A stretch of 64,000 nucleotides of DNA from Brachycybe producta. Lineage: Eukaryota > Arthropoda > Diplopoda > Playtdesmida > Andrognathidae. Numbering within the stretch: the first letter of the stretch is position 1; every line of letters begins with the position of its first letter. The notes beneath the pieces are model-generated. The model made no database searches and was not told where the DNA came from. It saw only the letters and a list, made by a program, of their open reading frames with translations. The stretch is from NCBI GenBank assembly GCA_036925085.1, contig JAUPFP010000061.1, positions 361,001-425,000 on the forward strand, written 5' to 3'. Positions 10,794 to 22,200 of the stretch are shown piece after piece. A program made the position numbers and the translations under genes.

Positions 10794-11945
10794 TGTAACA
10801 TAATTAATTTTACTTTTGATCACGAGGACTCCATAGAAAAATACTTGTGTAAATGCAAGGTAGATGGCGCCAACCTCTATATTTGGCAAACTCCACTTAG
10901 TTGAAATAGAAAGCTGTTTAGCTATAAAAGCGTTCAAAACAACCTATTATTAGTGTGCAGACAAACCAAGAACATAAAAGTGAAGAGAAGATGTAGAAAT
11001 AGCAATGCAAACGTTTGCGTGAAAAAAAAGGAAGGTGAGTCAAGAGTTGAAGAGTGTCAATACATTTCTATGGGAGGGCTAGTGGCGCCGTTTACCACTA
11101 CAGGAACGAAATAAATGATTTACTTGCATTCTTAAGGTGGTTTTCTCTTTTTCTCTTTCCATTCCCTTTCTCTTCCCACTGCATTGGTTAATGCTTTGCT
11201 CCTTAGACTTTTTTTTGTATAATTTGGATGCAAAAACATCAGGCGAACGTTTTTTAAAAAACATTATAAAAAAAATCAGTGTTTTCAAAACTAAAACTGT
11301 AGAAAATTGACGTTAAAAGGTTTTTCAGGGCAATATCTTGAAAATAAACATTTTATTGCAGATTATAAGAATGATCCGTTTTGGGGTTTTCTCAATGATA
11401 TTTTATGAAAAACTGTCTTCACGTAGTTCAAACTCATAAAAAGTTTATTTTTAAGGGTCAGGGTTAAAGGATGAATAGAGGAACATCATCAGTACCTCTA
11501 AAACCTGAAACATATTGCATATAGAGTTGGATGAACACAAAACCTAACCTAATCACCTAATTCCATCTCCTCAAACAAACTTAACATAACCCCAACCTAA
11601 TCATAAATATAAAAAAAGTATATTGTTCATCAAATTCTATAAGCAGTCTGTTTCGGGTGTTAGAGTTATTCCCAATGTTCATCCGTTCATTTTTTTAATC
11701 TGTCCCAATCTTATGAAAAAGAAAAAAATTAGCATTATTTACTGACCATTCTAGTCTATAAAAATGTTAGGTTCTAAAATATAAATTTTCCTCAAAACTG
11801 CGGATGAGGAAATGTGGAACTCCTATAGAATGTAATAACCACACATTTGCACCATCAGGGGAAACAAAAACAGTATTTAAGTATATTCAACCACCTTAAA
11901 TGTTATTTAGGTTCACAGTGTGAACCTTAACATGAATTGAATCTC
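10794..11945. other. Intergenic DNA after UGT 1; no gene seen
   Basis: Holds a possible poly(A) signal AATAAA (about 11110). A short CCTAACCTAA word lies near 11545. Short ORFs are low-complexity and unrelated to anything I recognise. Confidence 0.4.
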
Positions 11946-11949
11946 ATTT

Positions 11950-13500
11950 TACAACCATGTTTCAAACTTGTTTGGGCCTTTCTCTACCCCTTTTAATCCC
12001 AGGTCGAAAGTTATCACCTGTTATAGCCATTTGTCCTCCCCACTCCTAATTACATGCCCTAACCACATCAGCCTAATTTCTGGCATATTGTCTATTCCTA
12101 CCTCTACACTCCCATTGATAGTCATTTATGATCCTATCCTTTCTTGTTACCCCAGACAAACCTTAGCATTTGTATTTCAGCCACCTGCAAGTCTGTATTC
12201 TTGCCTCTTCTTGGCTGCTGAACATTTTCTGAAAACGTGGTCTGCACCAACTACCAAAATGGCAATGCAGACAATATCCTGGTGGTGGTGGTCTGCTTCA
12301 TTACGTTGTAAGCAATGGCAGACCGCCATGTTGTGTCAGGTCTCGAACCTCTCACAAAGTAACCTAAAAATTACCAAAGTGACAGGTTGTTTATTTCACA
12401 GGTGTTCTACCAGGTGGCATTATGGGGGAATGGCATCAGGTGGCCTGGGTATAAAGGCTTATGCCCATGCTGTTCTGGAAAGGAGTCCGACCTGGAAAAC
12501 TGTCATGACTGGAGGCTGTGCTCTGAATGGCCAGCAGCAATTGTACATTATTTAGAGTAAGTGTTTTGTTTAATGAATTTTTATTTAAACCTTACTTTGA
12601 GAGTTTTACACATGTTGTCACAAACTGTACATTTTGCACTATGTGATAATTTTTAGGATGGTTTGGACTGTGCATTGTGGATTTTTTTGGCATAAACCCC
12701 AATTGATTTTAAGAATAGATATTTTTCTTCACAGTCTTCCTTCTATAACTGTGAGCGACACAATCTCGCCCTACTTTTGACACCTGTCATTTCCTCTATC
12801 TTATGATTACCATACAGGGAACATTGTAAAGTCAAAAGCAGACAAATGGCAATGGATGACCAATGGCTTCCTGAAGAGGATGAAACTCCTCAGAAAGGTG
12901 GTTACCACCCATTTCTGGATCATTTATCAAATGCTCTGGCAGGATTCTTTACATCCTTGTCCTATAATGCCTTCGATTGATCTAGAAGAATTGTTGACAC
13001 ATGAAAGGACTACACTATTTCTTGTAAAACACTTATTCATCCCAGAGCAAGAAATACAAAATCTGCAGATGGGAATTGTTACATTAAAGCGACAGTGTCC
13101 AAGGGCCCATTGTCTGTTTACCAGAATGTTATCGACGGAATAGTTTATAACCATACCCTATGTCCTATGTTTTGTCCTCCTTCCGTCTTGTTTCCTAAAA
13201 ACATTCAACATTTACTCTCCTAACCCGAAGCACCCCAGCTAACTACCTTGACTTTCTAGTCAAGCTCCTTATAATCCAGTTTAACACCCCCTTTTATCTC
13301 CAATTCCATGTCACTTATTGTAGGTATACCTACTATAGGTGCCCTAGCCAGATCTGAATTAATAACCTTCACCAATTTTGGTGAATCTTATGCCCAGCAA
13401 TGCATTTGTTTTGGTCTGAACTGAATATTTAATTTCCTACATTTATCTACATTTATATTTTTCTTACATTATCTTAAGCACCTGATGGGGGACCAGGAAC
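11950..13500 (+). pseudogene. Coding-like stretch with stops, unrecognised
   Basis: The base composition here is more balanced than its surroundings and several frames stay open for 100-195 codons (11968-12555; 12856-13143), but no single frame runs through. From 12846 another frame reads MAMDDQWLPEEDETPQ, continuing through YHPFLDHLSN to a stop near 12978. The look is of a decayed transposon or gene with frame changes. No domain was recognised, so no function is given. Confidence 0.3.
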
Positions 13501-14555
13501 CCCACACGTTAATTATATTAAAAGTAAAAAAACAAACCAAATTTTGCTAAAACAGCCTGAAAAAAAGATTTTAATTAAACGTTTTTATAAAATATCCTGC
13601 TATTGTAAAAGTTTATTTCCAACGAAAACAACTAATACATTTTCTCACAGGTTTTTTTTTTTGCAAACATAAAATGATGGTTCCATTCTTTTTTTTTTTC
13701 ATGTTAGGCAAGGCAGTTGATTGTCAATTTCAATTATAGCATAGCAGCTACAAATTTAGATGCAAAAACTGAAAATCAATAAATATATAGAGGGGCTATT
13801 TAGGATTAGTAGAAATAAACCTCCTCTTTTGATAAAGATGTTTCACTTAAGTGACATTGAGTAAATGATGTCATTTATGTTTACATCATCACTAGCGGAA
13901 ATCTTAGCAGGTGGATTAGAAATGCTCGATAACACTAATGCGGTTAAATTAACAGTTAAGTTTAGAAACTTGCAGATTACGTTCAAATCAACTCAGTATA
14001 CACCTGCAACCAGCTCGAGAGCCATCTGGCAAAAGGAACCATTCTTAATCAAAAGCGTTTGTTATTTAGACAAGGTTTGGACATCATTGTCAAATTGAAT
14101 TCCTCCTAAAACAAAACTATATGCTGGAAGAAAATTTTATAGTGCTTCGGAAAGAAAAACCACAAATATAAATCAGTTCTGGCCTATTCCTTTAAAGAGA
14201 CTATTACCTCCAGAAATATCTTTTCAAAATATTATCAAGACTTATCCAACGATTGTCAAACCGATTTTTAAATTTTAAAATAAGTCAATAAAACCATAAA
14301 AAACTTAAAAATGAAGTGACGTTTCGCGAGTCACCAAACGACGCCATTTTAAATTTACAAAAACGAAAGTCTCCCCCATTTTTGTGGCAAAGGTTGACAT
14401 CTCACATTTCCAGAATTCATTAATCAAATACATGTATTTCCTATTCATATTCAACTCAATACAATCTTCCATGTGACATAATTCAATTATTAAATCCATA
14501 GTACTTTGAAATGAAAGCAATGTGAAGTGACAACACTATCAGAATTCGAGTATAC
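13501..14555. other. Intergenic; nothing supportable
   Basis: AT-rich DNA with poly-T tracts near 13650-13700 and short ORFs (13865-14098 +, 14305-14520 -) without recognisable motifs. Confidence 0.35.
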
Positions 14556-14559
14556 AAGT

Positions 14560-15150
14560 ATATTTTGTGGGGTTTTGTTGCCAACGCCTGTTGTTTGGTG
14601 GCACAACTATCACTGGGTGGTGCACGACTCATCTCTGTCACTCCCTCTCTCTTTATTTGGACTCAGTGACCAATTGTCACTTGAACCTGGTTACACCTCG
14701 TGGTGTACGCAGTTCCAAGTGTATAAAAGGACCGTGTTTTCCTTTGTTCGATGTCCATGTTCACTTAACTTTTTTTCTATGTCGATTTTCATCCGTATCA
14801 CATCATGGGCATGTGGACACACCTTTAATGAAATAATTCATTCCTGTATGTCTTTATGCTTCTACCGCAAAAATGAATAGTGTTTATAACCAGAAACTGC
14901 GTGGTCTCTATGTCTGGAAACTAACCATTTTCTGAACAGGTCGGAGACACCATAAGGCAAGAGAACTATCGAACCCCTTTGGAACAACCATCCATCCTTC
15001 TGATAGATTTCACCCCTTCTCAAGAGGACATCTACCGTCTATCACCATCCGCCTATTAGCATCACTCCAATCTATTTCGTGTGGCTACCAAGCGATAGAA
15101 GTAGAAACGAGCTACCAAAATAGGGCCAAAAATCGTCGCCTGCCCACACT
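14560..15150 (+). mobile_element. Diverged solo LTR of the TGTAACACC family
   Basis: Runs in the + sense: a dyad (ACTTGAACCTGGTTACACCT with its partner GGTGTACGCAGTTCCAAGTG), TATA word GTATAAAAGG (about 14719), a GAATGAATAGTGTTTATAAC poly(A)-region, AGGTCGGAGACACCATAAGG, and an end rich in CTATCACCATCCGCC. The first bases are eroded. It matches 19957-20642 in order and spacing and is old by divergence. It sits upstream of UGT 2. Confidence 0.6.
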
Positions 15151-15269
15151 GTATACAGTTAGCCTTTTATAAAATAATGAGTTCATTAAAATTTTAATTT
15201 AAAATAACTTAAGGTGAAAATTTATTAAAAATGTTTTCAAAAGCCGATAGTTTTACAAACTATTGTACT

Positions 15270-15640
15270 AACTATTGTAACTAATTAACAGTAGGCTACT
15301 ATTGGTTGCTCAACCAATTGATAGTTTGACTATCAAATAGTTCACTATCATGATAGTATTCCTATCGTTTTCATGATGATAGTTTTCATGATGTTGCTGT
15401 CATGACAGCAGCTATCACGGGAACTATTTCCCTACAAAGTGGATATTTCCCTATAAGCGGTCACTCAACAACTATTACCATTTCGACAGTACTATCAACT
15501 ATCAAGTCAAACGAGATAGTGTGATAGTGCTATCGCAACAGTGTGATAGTGACTATCATGTGGTCTTCACGATGATGGTTCTCGCGATAGTTCCTGTCAT
15601 GGCATCAAATATCGTGAAAACTATCATCGTGAAAACGAGG
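15270..15640. repeat. Foldback repeat with ACTATC motifs
   Basis: Dense ATGATAGT/ACTATCAT words, a central GTTGCTGTCATGACAGCAGC dyad and TAGTGACTATCATGTGG as at 3105-3240. It lies about 650 bases upstream of the UGT 2 start. Confidence 0.6.
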
Positions 15641-16283
15641 CTTTAAAATCACTAACATTGAAAGCATTTTGACTTGGAAATATTGCGAGAATGTCGCTAC
15701 ACACTACACATTACTATAAAGCTTTATCAGCAAACTTAAACATGCTGAACTTGATTGAGATTGTTTATGCCTCTGTTCATGTCACTGCAATCGTGATTCA
15801 ACCACTTGAACTATACTGGAGACACAGAATTATCACCGCAGTCTACACCAAGTACAAAGTGCGCATTCAACCAATAATGTGCTCATTCAATTAATTAATT
15901 ATTAATTGTCAACCAATGTGTGGTTATTCAATTAATTATTAATTATTCACCTGTTGAACATACAAAAGAAATACAGTATACAACTGCTTCATTTAGTACA
16001 TACTCAACTGAAAATAACCTTTATCAATTTTCTCTGATAGAAACATATATTTCATCATGTTTTTGTTAGACTAGCTCGATATCTGTCGAACTTTGTTGTC
16101 AAATCAGTATTTTTAGTCTTTATCACGTATTGATATTAAATGCTTCAAAGGGCAGAGGTGAACCAATATCTGTAAACAGATAAATTCTTTATAAAATTGA
16201 TGCAATTCATAAATTCATTCACAATCATTTATAACACTGCAGAAACCAGTGTGTATAACATCTTTAACAAAAGTTTATACAAA
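15641..16283. other. 5' flank of UGT 2
   Basis: No separate gene. About 15885-15950 holds ATTAATTATTAATT repeats. The 60 bases before the ATG (AAACCAGTGTGTATAACATC and onward) are shared with the broken copy at 1-100, so at least this much 5' sequence was duplicated with the gene. I do not see a convincing TATA box. Confidence 0.4.
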
Positions 16284-19200
16284 ATGAAATTCTTCAGTAT
16301 ATTAATAGGATTACTTGTAATGTTAACAACAATAAATGGATCCAATATTCTATTTTTTTCTGCTTTTTCAAGTAGAAGTCATAAAAATGTATTAGATCCA
16401 GTGGCTGAAGAATTAGGAAAAAGAGGACATAATGTAAGTAATATTTTTTTTAGTAAAATGTAACATGTACGGATTGTACGTGGGATACCGTGATACGAAC
16501 ATGTGCCCTTAAAGGGGATATAGACATTAGTCCTAAGGACACTTGCCCTAAAGCAACCATTTGCCCTAAAGGGACATTTGCCTTAAATTCACTTGCCCTA
16601 AAACCATTTGCTCTAATGCGACATTTGCCCTAAAGTGACATTTGTCCTAAAGTGACATTTGTCCTAAAGTGACATTTGCCCTAAAGTGACATTTGCCCTA
16701 AAGTGACATTTGTTCTAAAGACACCTGCTCTAAAGAGACATTTGCCCTAAAACCATTTGCCATAAAAGGGCGTTTGCAATAAAACCATTTGCACTTAAGA
16801 AACATTTGCCCTAAAGAAACATTTGCCCAAAAACGATTTACCCTAAAAGGACATTTGCCCTAAAACCATTTTTCTTCTCTCTTTTCATATGGTTTAGTGT
16901 ATTTCAGTGGAGTGTGTTAAATAGGTTCTACATGCCAGAGGCATGCAAACACGCCAAATGACATAAATTTACACTACTGATTAGGGCAAATTTTCTTTTA
17001 GGGAAAATGGTTTTAGGGCAAGTGTTTGTAGGGCAAGCGTTTTTAGGGTAAATGTGACATGGCTATATCCAGATTCCAGATGGGATGATTCTTTGAGGCG
17101 AGTGAACGCTTGCAGTGAAGCTTGTAGCAGTGTAGTTTGTGTGTAGCTTGCCGGTAGCGAAGTAGGCTGCAAATCCTAACGTCGGCGGCGTTCCAGTTAA
17201 AATTGTCTGGAAAAAATCGTCTCAGATGGAACACACATGTCAGACATCCAACATGTACATGACGTAATATATCTATTCAAACCGACAATTTTCATTTCTA
17301 TTTCTACAGGTGGTTTTCTTTTCATCGATTAACGACACAAAAAAAGTTGCAAATGTTACTGAAGTTTACTCGGAAGAATTAGGGAAAACACTAGCTGATA
17401 GTCCAATGAATTTCTTTCAATTAAACGGGTTCATGTCTATGATGAAGTTTTCTAATGCATTTCTTGAACTATCTAAGAAGATTGTGAGGCTTACTTATTC
17501 ACATCCACTAATAACAGATATTATTCAAAATTCCAGAACCCTAACAACAGATAACCCGAAGTACGATTTACTTGTTGTTAATGGTGCAATGAACGACTTC
17601 GCACTACCATTAGCTTATCTTATGAAAATTCCAGTAGTATACATATCTCCAACATTATTATTTCCTTATCTTGCTGATAACTTGAATATTCCATTTCCAT
17701 TGTCATATGTAACTAATGGATTGTCGTTCATTCCAAAACAAATGACATTTCTGGAGCGGGCAAGGAATGCATTGAGTTCGTTGTTTATGAACAATTTCTT
17801 TATGTATTCTTCTTTCTCTATGCTTGACAATGAAATAAAACAGTATATTCCCAATGTCCCACGATTGCAACAATTACTGCAAAATGTATCTTTTGTTGTA
17901 TCAAACGACCATCCCAGTTTGGGACATAGTGTACCAACCATGCCCTACTATATTCGACTCGGTGGCATGCATTGCAAACCGGCAAAGGAACTACCTGATG
18001 TAAGTTCTCATAAAAGTTTTCAAATGATTTTATTATTAATAAAAAAAAAATGTGTTTACTTTATATAACGTAGGAATTAGAAAACTTTATGCAAAGTGCA
18101 GGAGAAGATGGTGTCATATATTTCTCTTTGGGATCCATTACGAAAGGAGCAAATATGCCAATTGAAATGCGGCTAAAACTTGCAAAAACGTTTGCACGAT
18201 TGCCACAGAAGATTCTTTGGAAGAATGAGGACATCTTTGAAGGAATGTCTGATAATGTGAAATTCATCAAATGGGCTCCTCAACAAGACATTCTTGGTTA
18301 GATTTTGATAAGATTTTTTTTGGCAAGCTTTCAAAGCCAATTAAAAAATGATGGTCGTTGAAAAAACGTTTATTTTGTTTTTGTTTATGTTCTATATAGG
18401 AGGTCTTTTCCCACCAATTGTGGTTTCGAGAAAAATATTCAGAGTGTTTTAGAAACTAAAAGTTTTTTATGATAATTCCTTAAAAGTAAGGCTGTAACGA
18501 GCCGATTTTGGCGAATCGATTTTTGCCGATTTACTGCTTAATAGGTAAAAATCGGATTGGCGAACAAAATTGAAACATTTTGGGCATTCCAGACATCCCA
18601 GACATTCCACTTATTTTATTTTAGCGCCGTTTCGTTTTGGGGCTCTAACTTTTTGTTTACATCCTGTATTTATTGTAGCTTCTGGGCCACTCGGTACATT
18701 TAGGCACCGATTGACCCAGATTCTATTTTTCTACTTGACCTTATCGTTCTCCCCTCTTATGCCATTGTTCTCTACTTCCACATGTGTTAATTTTTATGTA
18801 TTTTTAATTGAGTTGTGATAACAGAACTAACCCTTTGTTTTTTAAACTTTGTTTTTCTCCAATCAACGAAATGTGCCCTGAGAATCCGACTTGTGGGTTC
18901 TCAGGGTATATAAAAGAACGTTTTTATATGTTCCTATGCCCAATTTTGGCTAGGTTTGGCTAGGTTGTGTTATGCACCAAGTTCGATTTTCAACTATTTG
19001 ATATTTGGAATAAATTCCTCTTTTACATTTAAACTAAAGCCAGTGGTGATTTTTATTCGTTATTCGATTAATGCAAATTTTGGATACTTCAAGTCATCAA
19101 CAGGTGCAAACCTGCAACATCGAGTTTGTGAGTATTTTCGCACTATTTTCAAGGGTAAATTTACGGACGCAAGTCCGAGAAGTACAGAGATAAAAGATCC

Positions 19201-22200
19201 TCAAGACTGTGAGTCTTTACAAGAGACTAGTGAGGACATTAAATAGACATTATATTGGTCTAGTCGTCCCCGGCAGATAGAATTAGTGACCTAGCCACTC
19301 ACTATAGATACGAGTGAAAACTCGCTCGTACCACTTAAAAAGAGCAGATTCTATCCACGGAAAAAGGTCTGTCACAAAATGTTAACTGATTTCCACACTA
19401 AACAGTTAGGTCTGCTCTCTGATAAAGCGGCAGCAGTGGAGGGTCAATCAATATATTACAAACTTTATCCCTAATTCCTCTTTAAAAGGAAATCATTGTC
19501 TTGCCATTGTTTTGTAAACTCGAAAATTATGATTTAACTCTTTTTCCATATGTTCTTGTGCGAACAGCTTCTCTCTTGGTTGACACAAGCAGACAAAATC
19601 GGTGGTGAAAATCGGCTTGATGGGCTAAGTTAAATCGATCGACATGCCGATTTTTTTATGATTGGTTCGGGATTGGCTCGGTAAAAATAAGTGTGATCGG
19701 TGGATTCGGTGCAGCTTTACTTAAAAGTAAACTTTTTATGACTTTTTGAAAAACGCGAAAATATGTCTTAAAAAAGTAAAAACGGGTCATTTTCGGATTG
19801 CTAAAAAATTGCTAAGATATTATCGTTGCTAATACTTTTAACATAATTTTCTACCATTCTAATTTTGAAAACAATTTCATTTTCTTTTCATAATGTTTTT
19901 TTTCTAGAGAGGTCTGATGATGTTTTTACAACCAAATTCTTAGATGTATTAGATGTTGTAACACTCAGTAATTTCCATTCCCGCGAAAACCATAGCCTGG
20001 GGGGTAAACAACTCCTGCTTGTCTCTCTCTCCTTTCCTAATTAATATTCTGATGGCAGATAGATACTTCTAGGACCATGGTCACTTGGACCTGGTTACAC
20101 CTTGTAGGTGTACACAGGTCCAAGGTATAAAAGGACCATGTTCCTCTTTGTTCATCGTCCTTCTCTTTGCTCAACTTTGTATTACGTAGATCTTCATTCG
20201 TACCACATCATGGGTTCGAGGACGCACCTTTAATGAAACCAATTCACCTTGTAAACTTAGTAGTTTTCGTATGAGGATGAATAAAGCGTTATAATGGAAA
20301 ACAGCTTTGTCTCAATGTTTGGTAACTAATACTTCTCTACAGAGGCCGGAGACATCATAAGGCAGGAGACATACGATCCTGAAGCAGCTACAATATCATC
20401 TTCTATTGGTAACCACAACAGGAGAAGATGTATATCAGCGTCGACGAAAGGAAAGATGGCCACCATCCTTCTGCATCGATTTCACCCCCATGCAGGACGA
20501 TGATTGCAATCTGTCTCCATCCGACTATCTCTGTAGCTCGAAGCTTCTCCGTGCGGGCACCGCACGATGCAGAGAAGTAAGAGCTATAGGAATCAACATC
20601 TACAAGTTGGTAAAATATTAGAGTCGATGTCAAAAGCTCACAATGTTGTGAGCTTTTGACATCAACCAATATTTTATTACCAACCTTTAGATGACATTTT
20701 CTACTTTTCGTTTCTTCTCTGAGCAGTATGACACCTGCACAGAGAAGATCCGAGCTGTAGAGAGAGCTGGATGGAGATAGATTGTAGTCACTCTTCTGCA
20801 TGGGGGTGAAATCGATGCAGGAGAGTGGCGGCCATCTCTCTCTCTTCCGGTTGATGCTGATATACATCTTCTCCATCGGTATTCCGACTAGAGAAGATGT
20901 TGTAGCTGCTGAGAATCGTATAGCTCCTGCCCTATGAAACCTCCGGCCTCTGAAGAGAAGTTATTTACATAAACATAGAGACAACGCTACTTCTTATTAC
21001 AACACTTTTATTCATTCCTTGTAAGAAGTACAGATACAAGGGTGAATAGTAAAATACTAACTGGAAATCCTCAGGCCCATTGATTTGGAATGTATCGCAA
21101 AAACAGGCAAAGGAAAGAACTGAGGAACAAAGAGGAACATGGTCCTTTTATACCTTGGACCTGTGTACACCTGCGAGGTGTAACCAGGTCCAAGTGACCA
21201 TGGTCCTTTATGTATCAATCCGCCGCTTGGGCATGAGTCAGAAAGGTGAGTCAGAGAGGAGGGAGGGACGGTTGAGAGTTGTTTACCCCCCAGGCTATGG
21301 TTTTGGCGGGATCACGATTTACAGGGTGTTACATACCCTCCAACTTTGCTTGGAGTACGTCCTCGTACTCCAGCCAAGGGTGGAAGGTTTTCAAGTTACG
21401 CAGCGGGGAGACATGGGTGGCTGAGGACTTACCGTGTACAGAGGTGGTTATGGAAAGGCACTGGCACCGAAGTGTCAGCGCCCTTAAAAATTGGAAAAGG
21501 CTGAAAACATAAAACAAAGATAATTAATGCTCGCTGAGTGGCGAGCCGCTATTGAAATCTAAAAAGAAAAGAACAGTTGCAACGTATTTTATTTTTTATA
21601 AATTTTTCGATAATGCCACCCGGATGGGTGGCAACCACATGAGTACATGTGGCGCGCAGCTATCCCTGCTGCGGAGGGTGGGGAGGATCCTGGGTCCATG
21701 AACCGTACGGGGGGGTAATCCCGCCGGACCTGGCCTCATCGGTAGCTGGATGCGGCAGACAGCCATTGTCCCTGGTCGTCAGGTAGATCCCGGTGGAAGA
21801 TATTGAAGATGTCCCGGTCCCCGATAATCTTACGGGAGGACCGCTTGTTGTACAGTGTAGCCCAAGCGGCGTCCCATAAGACGGCGATTCGGTAGCGAGG
21901 ATCCGGTTCCGGAATGTAGTGACGACTGGTACGGAACGTCTGTCCAGCTGGCAGTCTAAAGACGGAGTTGACGAAAGCTCCCAAAAGGGCTTCCGTGGCT
22001 TCATCGATGGCATCTCCGGCGAAACTGGTGGTTTCAACAATCCGTCTTCTTGGGAAGACGATGGTGATGAGGACACTTGTTAGGCGGGAGAGTCCCACGA
22101 CATATCGCTCCCGGGGAGGGAGGTCCAGACGGGGAAACCCTTCCTCCAAAGAGAAGTGTCCTACGTAAAGGGTGTTGGCAGAGCGCACTTCGCGCTGCCA

